From contig NZ_MRCE01000056.1 of the NCBI RefSeq assembly GCF_001904725.1, positions 1 to 37,724 on the forward strand: a stretch of DNA of 37,724 nucleotides, written 5' to 3'. Both the position numbers and the translations under genes were made by a program. Of the stretch, positions 1 through 8,181 are shown piece by piece (positions within the stretch are counted from its first letter, which is position 1; each line of letters opens with the position of its first letter). The notes beneath the pieces are model-generated. The model was not told the origin of the DNA, did no database searches, and worked only from the letters and a program-made list of their open reading frames with translations. This stretch comes from Phormidium ambiguum IAM M-71 (GTDB lineage Bacteria; Cyanobacteriota; Cyanobacteriia; Cyanobacteriales; Aerosakkonemataceae).

Positions 1-49
1 AGAAGGCAGAAGGCAGAAGGCAGAAGGCAGAAGGCAGAAGGCAGAAGGA
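1..49. repeat. AGAAGGC heptanucleotide tandem repeat at left end
   Basis: Six perfect copies of AGAAGGC are followed by one AGAAGGA and then a GAAA-rich tail. This is the short tandemly repeated repetitive (STRR) type known from filamentous cyanobacteria. The same heptamer, in the same orientation, closes the window at its right end. Short inverted copies (CTTCTGCCTTCTGCC) occur near 1066, 3245 and 19649. Confidence 0.95.
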
Positions 50-95
50 AAGAAAAGAAAGAAAGAAAGAACAAAGAACAAGCAAACTCTATTTC

Positions 96-173
96 TCCCC
101 TACCCCTCTGCCCCCCTGCTCCCCTGCCCCTCTGCCCCCCTGCCCCCCTGCCCCTCTGCCCCCCATCTCCCCA
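96..173. repeat. C-rich minisatellite downstream of nrtD
   Basis: Irregular tandem units of the form CCCCTCTGCC or CCCCCCTG fill the space between the window edge and the nrtD stop. The complementary strand is G-rich and could form G-quadruplexes. A related G-rich tract lies at 26176-26262. No hairpin plus T-run terminator is seen here, so transcription of the operon may continue past the window edge. Confidence 0.85.
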
Positions 174-177
174 TTCC

Positions 178-1011
178 CTACTCAACGTGGGCAAAACGGC
201 GGAACAGGAAGTCTAGGGCGTAGTTCCGCAATTCGTAATATTGGGGATCTTCCATGATTTGGGCGCGATCGCGTGGGCGAGAAAAAGGAATATCCATGAC
301 TTCGCCAATGTTGGCGGCGGGGCCATTTGTCATCATGACTAGGCGATCGGCAAGGAACAATGCCTCATCAATATCATGGGTAATCATCAACACTGTAGTC
401 CGATGATCGCGCCAGATACTCAATAATTCTTCTTGCAATTCTTCTTTAGTAATTGCATCCAAAGCACCAAATGGTTCGTCTAAAATTAAGATTTCAGGAC
501 GGATTGCTAATGCGCGGGCGATCGCAACTCTTTGCTTCATTCCTCCTGATAATTGATGGGGGCGTTTTTGGGCAGCTTCGGTTAATCCCACCATTGCCAA
601 ATGTTCTTCAACAATCGCCTGTTTTTCCGCTTTAGATTTGTTAGGAAAAGCTGTTTTTACTGCCAAATAAACATTTTCATAAGCAGTTTTCCAAGGGAGA
701 AGGGCGTAATTTTGGAACACCATCATCCTGTCAGGGCCAGGTTTTGTAATTAAATTTCCCCGCAGCCTAACTTCGCCTTCGCTGGGTGTATTAAAACCAG
801 AAACCATGTTTAATAAAGTTGATTTGCCGCAACCGGAGTGACCGATCAAGCAAACAAATTCTCCTTCATTGATGGTTAAATTAACATCTTCTAAAACTGG
901 ATATAAGCCATTAGGAGTAGGGTAAACTTTGGAAACGCGATCGATCGCCAAAAAAGGTTCACGATTAATTGTTTCTTTGAGTTGAAGTTTGGCGTTGTTG
1001 CTAGTTTGCAT
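178..1011 (-). CDS. nrtD: Nitrate/nitrite ABC transporter, ATP-binding subunit NrtD
   Basis: This is an ATPase of the nitrate/nitrite/cyanate ABC importer family that acts on the cytoplasmic face of the NrtB permease. Visible motifs are Walker A (GHSGCGKST, near residue 57), the ABC signature (LSGGMKQR), Walker B (LILDEP) and the switch histidine (THDIDEA). The length of 277 residues fits NrtD. The ATPase part resembles the N-terminal half of NrtC, but NrtD lacks the substrate-binding extension. It is the last visible gene of the nirA-nrtABCD operon, 74 bases after nrtC. narB usually follows in cyanobacteria, but the window ends first. I see no clear ribosome binding site before the ATG. Confidence 0.95.
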   Translation of the reverse strand: MQTSNNAKLQLKETINREPFLAIDRVSKVYPTPNGLYPVLEDVNLTINEGEFVCLIGHSGCGKSTLLNMVSGFNTPSEGEVRLRGNLITKPGPDRMMVFQNYALLPWKTAYENVYLAVKTAFPNKSKAEKQAIVEEHLAMVGLTEAAQKRPHQLSGGMKQRVAIARALAIRPEILILDEPFGALDAITKEELQEELLSIWRDHRTTVLMITHDIDEALFLADRLVMMTNGPAANIGEVMDIPFSRPRDRAQIMEDPQYYELRNYALDFLFRRFAHVE

Positions 1012-1085
1012 CGTTGTTATTTGATTGATAGTTGTACTTTAGGAAAGCAAGAGAGTTAATTTACTTCTGCCTTCTGCCTTTGTAA

Positions 1086-3140
1086 TTAAGCTGCTTCCGA
1101 TCTCGGATCGTCAATGATAATTTCTTGAATGCGAATTTCTCGGTGAATGGTCAAACGTTGTAAATAGCCGATCGGATCGTCAGGATTAAATACCATGCGA
1201 TCGAACAATTCAAAACTTTGGCGATCGGGTTCAATATCTGGAAATCCTACTTGACGCGCTGCTTCACCATATAAATCAACTCGACGAACTCTTTCCAAAA
1301 TTTCAACCCAATTTTTCGGAAAAGGAGTGATACCCCAACGTGCTAATTGAGTGAGAATCCATAGCCCTTCAACTCTTCCCGGACAGTTAGTATTATCGAA
1401 GTGAAATTGATTAAATCTAGGCAAAAGTTGCGCTGGTTCATCTGTCCCTTTGTTGTAAGCACTTAAGAATCCTGGGCGCGTATATTCTGGTGAAGTACCT
1501 ACATATTGCGGACGACAAATTAACTCTAAAATTTCTTGGCGATTGCGGCGATCGTCACAATATTCACAAGCTTCTAACAAGGCTTTTACTAAAGCAATGT
1601 GAGTATTGGGATGTTGATTTACCCAGTCTTCACGCATTCCTAAAACTTTCTCTGGATGTCCTGCCCAAATGTCTAAATCTGTGGCAATTACATATCCTAA
1701 TTTTTCGTAAACTGCGCGAGAATTCCAAGGTTCACCAACACAATAACCATCAATATTTCCGGCTTTTAAGTTAGCCACCATTTGCGGCGGGGGAATGACT
1801 GCTAAAGTCATATCCAAATCGGGATCGATACCGCCAGAAGCTAGCCAATAACGCAGAATTAAGTTGTGCATGGAAGCGTTATGTACCATTCCCATGACAT
1901 GACTTTTCTGCGGAGTTGCGGTAATAGCTGCTTTTAAATCCGCTAAAGTTCTGACTCCTTGTTCATAGAAACTTCTGTTTAAAGTAATCGCATTACCATT
2001 GCGGCTAAGAATTAAAGCCGTAACAATTGGTACTCCAGCTTGGCTAATTTCTGATGTGTTAGAACCCATGCCTAAAGTCATCGCCAAAGGCATTCCGGCA
2101 ACCATTTGGGCTGCATCTAAGCGCCGAGTTGCTACACCTTCTGCGATCGCTTTCCAACTCGGTTCTCTAACTAATTTAACTTCTTCAATTCCGTGTTTTT
2201 TGAAGAAACCTTTTTCTTGGGCAACTACTAATGGCGCACAATCTGTTAAAGGGATAAAGCCAATTTCGAGGGTAGTTTTTTCTAAACCTTTACTAGAAAT
2301 AAAGGCTTTGCCGGAAGCGGGAGTTGCGGCTTTTTCTGGTTGTTTCGCTTTGCGTTTTTTGTCCCGTTTTTGTTGATTTAAGAAGTAAATCATTTCGTTC
2401 CGCATCGCGTAGTAATTGGGATGATTTACTACTTCTAAACGATGACGAGGACGAGGAATTGGAACTTCTAAAATTTGACCAATGTGGGATTCTGGCCCAT
2501 TAGTTAACATGACAATGCGATCGGATAATAATAACGCTTCATCCACATCATGCGTTACCATTACGCAGGTGACTTTGCTTTCTTCGCAAATTTGCATTAA
2601 CTGTTCTTGCAAGCCACCTCTAGTTAAAGCGTCTAATGCGCCAAAAGGTTCATCTAATAATAGTAATTTCGGGCGAATTGCTAAAGCGCGGGCGATCGCC
2701 ACTCTTTGTTTCATCCCGCCAGATAATTCCCCTGGACGTTTATCGGCGGCATTTTTTAAACCTACTAGATCTATGTGATGTTGAATAATTTCTTTGCGTT
2801 CAACTAGCGATCGATCTTTAAAAACTTTGTTGACTGCCAGGGCAATATTTTGCCGAACTGTTAGCCAAGGTAGTAAGGAATAATTTTGAAATACTACCAT
2901 GCGATCGGGCCCTGGTTTGGTAACTTCTCGCCCTTCCAAAATGATCCCGCCTTTTGTGGGTCGATCTAAACCTGCAATCATATTTAACAGGGTAGATTTA
3001 CCACAACCAGAATGTCCAATTAAGGAAACAAATTCGCCCTGTTTAATTTTTAATTCAATATTTTTCAGGGCAATATAGCTACCGCCATTAGGTAAGGAAA
3101 AAACGCGATCGATGTGATCTACTTGCAGGAATACTGACAT
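1086..3140 (-). CDS. nrtC: Nitrate ABC transporter ATPase fused to NrtA-like domain, NrtC
   Basis: This is a two-part protein of 684 residues. Residues 1 to about 255 form an ABC ATPase with Walker A (GHSGCGKST), signature (LSGGMKQR) and Walker B (LLLDEP). Residues from about 290 to 670 resemble the solute-binding protein NrtA: both contain GFIPLTDCAPLV-like or GFIALTDSAPLI segments, the MVANL/MVANM stretch, CVGEPWN and GHPEK/DHPEK. This fusion is characteristic of cyanobacterial NrtC. In Synechococcus the C-terminal domain is known to mediate ammonium-promoted inhibition of nitrate uptake. It lies between nrtB and nrtD. A basic linker (KRDKKRKAK, near residue 257) joins the domains. The start lacks a strong ribosome binding site. 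Confidence 0.95.
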   Translation of the reverse strand: MSVFLQVDHIDRVFSLPNGGSYIALKNIELKIKQGEFVSLIGHSGCGKSTLLNMIAGLDRPTKGGIILEGREVTKPGPDRMVVFQNYSLLPWLTVRQNIALAVNKVFKDRSLVERKEIIQHHIDLVGLKNAADKRPGELSGGMKQRVAIARALAIRPKLLLLDEPFGALDALTRGGLQEQLMQICEESKVTCVMVTHDVDEALLLSDRIVMLTNGPESHIGQILEVPIPRPRHRLEVVNHPNYYAMRNEMIYFLNQQKRDKKRKAKQPEKAATPASGKAFISSKGLEKTTLEIGFIPLTDCAPLVVAQEKGFFKKHGIEEVKLVREPSWKAIAEGVATRRLDAAQMVAGMPLAMTLGMGSNTSEISQAGVPIVTALILSRNGNAITLNRSFYEQGVRTLADLKAAITATPQKSHVMGMVHNASMHNLILRYWLASGGIDPDLDMTLAVIPPPQMVANLKAGNIDGYCVGEPWNSRAVYEKLGYVIATDLDIWAGHPEKVLGMREDWVNQHPNTHIALVKALLEACEYCDDRRNRQEILELICRPQYVGTSPEYTRPGFLSAYNKGTDEPAQLLPRFNQFHFDNTNCPGRVEGLWILTQLARWGITPFPKNWVEILERVRRVDLYGEAARQVGFPDIEPDRQSFELFDRMVFNPDDPIGYLQRLTIHREIRIQEIIIDDPRSEAA

Positions 3141-3176
3141 GGTAATTAATAATTGGGTACTGGGTACTTTAGGGAC

Positions 3177-3233
3177 TGGGGGGATGGGGGAATGGGAAAA
3201 GGGGAAAAGGGGGAAAGGGGGAAAGGGGGAAAA
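3177..3233. repeat. Polypurine tract between nrtB and nrtC
   Basis: On the plus strand this is an almost pure run of GGGG and AAA blocks, followed by GCCTTCT heptamers at 3245-3263. The operon is read from the minus strand, so the mRNA would be pyrimidine-rich here. It accounts for most of the 146-base nrtB-nrtC gap. Mirror symmetry makes triplex or G-quadruplex formation possible on the non-template strand. Confidence 0.8.
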
Positions 3234-3286
3234 GAAAAATTTCCCTTCTGCCTTCTGCCTTTCTTCCCTTCTTGCCTTCTGTCTTC

Positions 3287-4129
3287 TTACTTCTGTTCTG
3301 CGGGAACAACAATTGAAGCGATATATGCAACTAATCTATCTAGTAATAAACCAACAATGCCCACATAAATTAAAGCTAAAATCAATTGACTAATTTGCGA
3401 ATTGTTGTAAGCATCCCAGATAAAAAAGCCAATTCCTACGCCACCAACCAACATTTCTGCGGCAACAATTGCTAACCAAGATAAACCGATACCAATTCTT
3501 AAACCAGTGAAAATGTAAGGAACTGTCGCGGGAAACAGAATACTTAAGAAATAATCCTTACTGGAAAGTTGCAAAACTCTAGCAACGTTTCTGTAATCTT
3601 GAGGTAATTGTTGAACACCGACCATTGTGTTAATAATAATCGGCCAAATTGACGTAATAAAAATTACAAAAATCGCTGATGGTTCGTTTTGATTAATCGC
3701 AGCTAAAGCAATAGGCAACCAAGCCAGAGGCGGAATAGTACGTAAAACTTGGAAAATTGGATCTACTGCTTCATAAAGGAATTTATTTGCCCCAACAAAA
3801 ATTCCAACAAAAATTCCAACAAAAGCAGACAAAGAAAAGCCAATAGCTACTCGTTTCAAGCTTTCAATAATTTGTAACCCTAAACCTTTATCAATCCCTC
3901 CATTATCAAAAAAAGGATTAATGATATAGGGATCGAACGTATCGTTAAAAACTTGGATCGGGCCAGGTAATCCTTTGGAACCTGGAGGGCAAAGAAGTTG
4001 CCAAATTACTAGAAAAACAATGATAGCAAACAGTGGCCGAATAACTTTATTTGAATTCTTGCGCCAAAATTTACTAAAACTGGTCTGAGGCTTGCGGTTA
4101 TAAACTCTGCCGTTGGTTCTGGCTGTCAT
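3287..4129 (-). CDS. nrtB: Nitrate ABC transporter permease NrtB
   Basis: This is the membrane subunit of the nitrate/nitrite importer, 280 residues, matching the usual NrtB size. A basic N-terminus (about 30 residues) precedes hydrophobic segments starting at VIRPLFAIIVFLVIWQLL. The EAA-type loop that contacts the ATPase is seen as NVARVLQLSSKDYFLSILFP (residues about 180-200). The BPD_transp_1 fold is evident from the pattern of membrane segments. An AAGGA ribosome binding site lies six bases before the ATG. It is third in the nirA-nrtA-nrtB-nrtC-nrtD order. Confidence 0.95.
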   Translation of the reverse strand: MTARTNGRVYNRKPQTSFSKFWRKNSNKVIRPLFAIIVFLVIWQLLCPPGSKGLPGPIQVFNDTFDPYIINPFFDNGGIDKGLGLQIIESLKRVAIGFSLSAFVGIFVGIFVGANKFLYEAVDPIFQVLRTIPPLAWLPIALAAINQNEPSAIFVIFITSIWPIIINTMVGVQQLPQDYRNVARVLQLSSKDYFLSILFPATVPYIFTGLRIGIGLSWLAIVAAEMLVGGVGIGFFIWDAYNNSQISQLILALIYVGIVGLLLDRLVAYIASIVVPAEQK

Positions 4130-4234
4130 GTTTTTTCCTTCGATTTGCTGGTAGGTAATTGCTAGTTAGTAGAGGTTTGAGTTTTGAATTAGCTGAAAAA
4201 ACCCTCATTCAAAACTCATCATTTATTTAATCGA

Positions 4235-5605
4235 TCAAACTTTTTTAATTGCCAGACTCTTGAGGTATTCTTGAGGATTTTCTGGATCGAATTTCACGCC
4301 ATCAAAGAACGTTTCAATACCGCGAGAGGTAGAGGTGGGAATTTCGGCTTCGGGAACTCCGAGAGATTTTGCTGCTTCTTTCCACAAATCTTCCCGATTC
4401 ACTTTATCAATTAGTTGTTTGGTATTGGTATCAGCAGGAATATATCCCCAACGAATGTCTTCAGTTAAAAACCACAAATCGTGACTCTTATAGGGATAAG
4501 AAGCGTTATCAGCCCAGAATTTCATGAATATTGGGCTACTTTGAACTGGAGGACGACCATCGCCGTATTCAATATTACCTTTAGAACGTTCGATGATATC
4601 TTTTACTGGCACAGAAGTCCATTTTTTCTGGGAAATAATTTGACACATTTCTTCTTTATTTTCCAGTTTTTCGCACCATTGTTGCGCTTCCAAAACGGCC
4701 ATTAATAATGCTTTGGCAGCTTTGGGGTTTTTATCTACCCATTCTTGGCGCATTGCAAAGGCTTTTTCTGGGTGATCTTTCCACAATTCACCTGTTACTA
4801 ATGCGGTGTAACCTAAGCCTTGGTTAATTAATTGCGCGTTCCAAGGTTCACCAACACAAAAAGTTTCCATACTGCCGCTTCTCATGTTAGCTACCATTTG
4901 GGCTGGTGGTACAGGAATTACAGCAATATCTTGGTCAGGATTAATGCCACCAGCAGCTAACCAGTAACGCATCCAAAGGTCGTGAGTTCCACCAGGAAAA
5001 GTCATCGCTGCTTTTAGATCGGTTTTCCCTGTAGATTTGGCTTTACTGAAAGCGTCTTTTAAACCTTTACTGTCTAACCCAACTTTAAATTCTTTGTAGC
5101 TGTTAGCAATAGAAATCGCTTGTCCATTAGTATTTAACCGCGCCAAGATATACATTGGGACTGGTTGTTTTGTTTTGGTTTGTCCCAAGGTCATCAAGTA
5201 AGGCATTGGGCTTAAGATATGTGCCCCATCAATTCCACCACCTGCGGAACCTGTTTCTAAATTATCGCGGGTTACAGGCCAAGATGCTTGCTTGAGGACT
5301 TCCACATCTTTCATGCCATACTTGTCAAAAAATCCTTTTTCTTTGGCAACGATTAAAGGTGCGGAATCAGTTAAAGCAATAAATCCTAATTTAGCAGTTG
5401 TTACTTCTGGTGCATCAGCCGGATTAACATTTACTGCTGGTACTGCACTGGGAGAAGCATTATTAGTAGTTGTAGTTGTTGTATTAGCGTTGGGTGTTGT
5501 ATTGGTGGCGTTATTGCTGCCAGAAGTACAACCATGTACGAGTAATGTTCCGGCGGTGGTAATTCCTGCGGTGAGTAAAAATTTTCTTCTGGAATATGTG
5601 GACAT
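4235..5605 (-). CDS. nrtA: Nitrate/nitrite-binding lipoprotein NrtA
   Basis: This is the extracytoplasmic binding protein of the nitrate importer, 456 residues. The N-terminus carries both a twin-arginine-like motif (SRRKFLL, residues 5-11) and a lipobox ending at Cys26 (LVHGC), so it is probably a Tat-exported, lipid-anchored protein. A Thr/Asn-rich linker (about residues 29-55) follows, and then the binding domain, which shares CVGEPWN and MVANM with the NrtC C-terminal half. It follows nirA by 129 bases. A GGAG ribosome binding site stands nine bases before the ATG. It is expected to be repressed by ammonium through the NtcA promoter of nirA. Confidence 0.95.
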   Translation of the reverse strand: MSTYSRRKFLLTAGITTAGTLLVHGCTSGSNNATNTTPNANTTTTTTNNASPSAVPAVNVNPADAPEVTTAKLGFIALTDSAPLIVAKEKGFFDKYGMKDVEVLKQASWPVTRDNLETGSAGGGIDGAHILSPMPYLMTLGQTKTKQPVPMYILARLNTNGQAISIANSYKEFKVGLDSKGLKDAFSKAKSTGKTDLKAAMTFPGGTHDLWMRYWLAAGGINPDQDIAVIPVPPAQMVANMRSGSMETFCVGEPWNAQLINQGLGYTALVTGELWKDHPEKAFAMRQEWVDKNPKAAKALLMAVLEAQQWCEKLENKEEMCQIISQKKWTSVPVKDIIERSKGNIEYGDGRPPVQSSPIFMKFWADNASYPYKSHDLWFLTEDIRWGYIPADTNTKQLIDKVNREDLWKEAAKSLGVPEAEIPTSTSRGIETFFDGVKFDPENPQEYLKSLAIKKV

Positions 5606-5737
5606 TTGCTTTAACTCCGGTGGTGATTTAATTGATAGTTAGAGGAAATTTTGGGGAATCTCCGGGCTAGCAAAAATTAGCTGAATTTTAGTGATTATTG
5701 CTAGGGAGTTTGGTAATTAAAGATGCAAAATCAGAAT

Positions 5738-7285
5738 CTAAGTGGTGAGTTCTGGTTTAATTTCTGCATCAAAGTGTTTAATTAATAACTCGCGTAATAC
5801 GGGTTTTAAGTCTTCGCAAGGAACGCTTTTCTGGATACAGGTTCCTAAATGGGCATCTTTGCCAACTTTGCCGCCCATGTAAATATCTACACCTTCTAGG
5901 GTTTGACCATTTTTTCTCACTTTTGTACCCATTAATCCGATGTCGGCTACTTGGGGTTGTCCGCAGGAATTTGGGCAACCTGTCCAATGAATTCTTACTG
6001 GTTTAGCGAGAGTTAGTTCAGTCTCTAGTTCCTGTATGAATTTAACAGCACGGTTTTTAGTTTCGATGAGTGCAAAGTTACAAAATTGCGATCCGGTACA
6101 GGAAACTAATGTCCTAGTTAATGGTGTGGGATCGATCGCAAATCTTTTGATAATAGGTTCGGTTAAAAATGCGGTTAAACAAGCATCGTTGATGTGAGGA
6201 ATAATGATATTTTGTTCAACTGTCAGGCGAATTTCTCCTTGACCGTAAACATCTGCAATTCTGGCAAGTTCTAACATATCTTGGGCAAAAAGTCGCCCTA
6301 CGGGAATGTGTAATCCGACGTAGTTTAATCCTGGTTGTTTTTGGCGATAAACTCCGATATGGTCGCGTTTTTCCCAAATAATTTCGTCTTTAGCTGCGGC
6401 TTGTTTGAGGTTTTCTCCGAGTTGCTTTTCTACTTCGCTGCGGAATTTATCAATTCCCCATTCGTCAATTAACCACATGAGTCGGGCTTTTTGACGGTTG
6501 GCGCGAAGTCCGTTGTCGCGGAAAACTTCTAAAATTGCTCGACAAAGGGGGACGACTTCTTCTGGTGTTACCCAAGCATTGAGGGGGATGGCTGCGTCAC
6601 AGCGTTTGGAAGAGAAAAATCCGCCGACTAGGACGTTAAACCCAAGTTTTTCGCCTGAAAAGGCGGGAATAAAAGCAATGTCGTTGATTTCTGCATGAAC
6701 TGAGTTGTCTCGACATCCGGCGATCGCAATATTGAACTTCCGAGGTAAGTTGGTAAATTCGGGGTTCCCTTCGCCTTTGTTGGTAATCATGTCCTGCACT
6801 TGCTGGACTAATTCCCTGGTGTCGAACAGTTCTTCGGCATCGATTCCGGCTACGGGCGAACCTGTAATATTACGAACGTTGTCCATCCCTGATTGTACGC
6901 TTGTCAATCCGACGGATTTGAGGATATGAAAAATTTCTGGGATGTCTTCGAGGCGGATTCCTCGGAGTTGCAGGTTTTGTCTGGTAGTGATGTCGGCGTT
7001 ACCATCGCTACCATACCGTTGCACAATCTCCCCAAGAATACGCATTTGGTCAGCACTAATGATGCCATGAGGTAGGCGCAATCTTAACATAAATTTACCG
7101 GGTGTAACGGGTCGGAAGAATACTCCTAACCATTTCAGCCGATAGTCTCGATCGCCTTCTTCCATTGCTTCCCAGCCGATTTTGGCAAAGTCTTGTAGTT
7201 GAGCTTTGACCGCTAAACCGTCTTTTTCGGACTTAATTTTTTCAAATTTGTTCAGACTTGCCGTTGCTGTGGCTGTGGCTACCAT
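5738..7285 (-). CDS. nirA: Ferredoxin-nitrite reductase
   Basis: This enzyme catalyses six-electron reduction of nitrite to ammonium with reduced ferredoxin, using sirohaem and a 4Fe-4S cluster. The cluster ligands are clear: CTGSQFC (C-x5-C) and, about 40 residues later, CPNSC (C-x3-C). Two nitrite/sulphite reductase ferredoxin-like half-domains are recognisable (RLPHGIISADQMRILGEI and GLHIPVGRLFAQDM). The length of 515 residues matches cyanobacterial NirA without a C-terminal ferredoxin domain. It is the first gene of the nirA-nrtABCD operon and has a perfect NtcA-activated promoter about 100 bases upstream. Confidence 0.97.
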   Translation of the reverse strand: MVATATATASLNKFEKIKSEKDGLAVKAQLQDFAKIGWEAMEEGDRDYRLKWLGVFFRPVTPGKFMLRLRLPHGIISADQMRILGEIVQRYGSDGNADITTRQNLQLRGIRLEDIPEIFHILKSVGLTSVQSGMDNVRNITGSPVAGIDAEELFDTRELVQQVQDMITNKGEGNPEFTNLPRKFNIAIAGCRDNSVHAEINDIAFIPAFSGEKLGFNVLVGGFFSSKRCDAAIPLNAWVTPEEVVPLCRAILEVFRDNGLRANRQKARLMWLIDEWGIDKFRSEVEKQLGENLKQAAAKDEIIWEKRDHIGVYRQKQPGLNYVGLHIPVGRLFAQDMLELARIADVYGQGEIRLTVEQNIIIPHINDACLTAFLTEPIIKRFAIDPTPLTRTLVSCTGSQFCNFALIETKNRAVKFIQELETELTLAKPVRIHWTGCPNSCGQPQVADIGLMGTKVRKNGQTLEGVDIYMGGKVGKDAHLGTCIQKSVPCEDLKPVLRELLIKHFDAEIKPELTT

Positions 7286-7383
7286 TTTCTCTTCCTTTAG
7301 TTACTTGCCTGAGTTTTGCTCCTCTTGTCTACTAGAGGTATTCGGCAATAAGTGTTGTTTGCGATCGACTGTTCGTTGGTAAT

Positions 7384-7425
7384 AAGCTATCCGGGCTGAA
7401 TATGAATTTTCGTATCAAGATTTAC
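7384..7425 (-). promoter_or_regulatory. NtcA-activated promoter of nirA-nrtABCD
   Basis: The palindrome GTAtcaagattTAC at 7412-7425 matches the NtcA consensus GTA-N8-TAC. Read on the minus strand it is followed, after exactly 22 bases, by TAGCTT (7384-7389), which fits the TAN3T -10 box. This is the classical class II NtcA layout, where the NtcA site replaces the -35 box. The predicted start is near 7377, giving a leader of about 90 bases before nirA. Confidence 0.9.
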
Positions 7426-7553
7426 AAAAAAATTTACAAAATGAAAAATTCGCATTCCTTAGATGCTTTTTTTACATTGTCAACTAGCGATCGCTCTTTT
7501 TGTGCGATTATTGCATCGCTGTAATTCGCTTTTTACATCGATTGCACATTAGC

Positions 7554-7595
7554 GTAACAACCTATACAAAATTTCTCAGCCAGGTAATTTAACTT
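7554..7595 (+). promoter_or_regulatory. NtcA-activated promoter of the divergent Mo-nitro_C / HEAT unit
   Basis: GTAacaacctaTAC at 7554-7567 is a perfect GTA-N8-TAC palindrome. Exactly 22 bases later comes TAACTT (7590-7595), a TAN3T -10 box reading rightwards. The predicted start near 7602 leaves a leader of about 80 bases to the ATG at 7684. The nirA site at 7412 has no TAN3T at the right distance in this direction, so the two divergent units each have their own NtcA box. Confidence 0.87.
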
Positions 7596-7683
7596 GAGTG
7601 CAGAGGACAGAACGAGGAAACAAAAAGGCAAGAGATAGGAAAACTTACACAGACAAGAAGCGCAAAGGATAAAGGGAATTTTG

Positions 7684-8001
7684 ATGTTACGTTCTGGTAT
7701 TTTGGATAATTCAAGTTTCGATCCATATCATCAATTGTTTGGTAATTTATCGCAGCCTGTTTCAGATTGGCTAGAATCTTTAGAAATTAAAGAAGCAAAA
7801 ATTGCTCGTTTTTTGTGCCGACTCATTCCGGCACATTGTATGTTTGAAAGGGATGTAAAATTATTAGGACGCACTTTATTTCACATTCCCGCACTTTGTA
7901 AACTGAATCCGTTTTATACTCAGCTAATGGAATTGCGGTTTCGGGCTTTATCGTTTTTAGCAGATGAGTGTGGCGAAGATATTTCGCAATATTGTCGCTA
8001 G
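7684..8001 (+). CDS. Mo-nitro_C domain small protein (called Mo-dependent nitrogenase family)
   Basis: The product is 105 residues. Its core (PVSDWLESLEIKEAKIARFLCRLIP, cited by ends, then FERDVKLLGRTLFHIPALCKLNP and FRALSFLADECGEDIS) matches from memory the cyanobacterial family annotated as Mo-dependent nitrogenase C-terminal domain. Despite that name there is no nitrogenase gene nearby, and its biochemical role is unknown. Cysteines occur in CRLIPAHC, in LCKLNP, in DECGED and near the C-terminus. The ATG at 7684 has AAAGGGA six bases upstream, better than the TTG at 7681. It is divergent from nirA and is preceded by its own perfect NtcA promoter, so a role in nitrate/nitrite assimilation is inferred from regulation and position. 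Confidence 0.8.
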   Translation: MLRSGILDNSSFDPYHQLFGNLSQPVSDWLESLEIKEAKIARFLCRLIPAHCMFERDVKLLGRTLFHIPALCKLNPFYTQLMELRFRALSFLADECGEDISQYCR

Positions 8002-8135
8002 TGGAAGAAGACGGAAAGCAAGAAATTTTGGAATTGCTAGGGCAATTTGGGTTGAAAATTTGTTTGGTAAGTTACAAAGACTGTGTAATAAAAGCGATCG
8101 CACAAAATTTTCTTGCTTCTTTTCACCTCTGCTAG
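8001..8135 (+). CDS. Possible 44-residue ORF coupled to the Mo-nitro_C gene
   Basis: A GTG at 8001 shares its G with the TAG stop of the preceding gene and opens a frame of 44 codons to TAG at 8133. The predicted peptide begins VEEDGKQEILELLGQFG and has three cysteines. It fills most of the gap before the HEAT gene. Stop-start overlap suggests translational coupling, but there is no Shine-Dalgarno sequence and I recognise no family. It could be a chance ORF or the frameshifted tail of a longer ancestor. Confidence 0.3.
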   Translation: MEEDGKQEILELLGQFGLKICLVSYKDCVIKAIAQNFLASFHLC

Positions 8136-8181
8136 CTAGTTTAGGGCATTTTTATTAGCCATTAAAAAGGAGTTGGGGAAA

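Noticed and set aside
453-2778. Plus-strand ORFs within nrtD and nrtC
   Set aside because: They are antisense shadows of long conserved ABC transporter genes without ribosome binding sites or recognisable products.
3139-3393. Two plus-strand ORFs rich in Gly, Lys and Glu
   Set aside because: They translate the polypurine repeat between nrtB and nrtC and run into nrtB antisense; the composition is a by-product of the repeat.
7521-7536. GTA...TAC pair that looks like another NtcA box
   Set aside because: The spacer is ten bases, not eight, and no TAN3T box lies at the right distance.
7684-8001. Nitrogenase gene, as the Mo-nitro_C name would suggest
   Set aside because: The protein is about 105 residues with no nitrogenase catalytic domains, and there is no nif gene nearby.
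7964-8158. 64-residue plus-strand ORF overlapping the end of the Mo-nitro_C gene
   Set aside because: It has no ribosome binding site, overlaps a better-supported gene, and its basic, mixed composition resembles no family.
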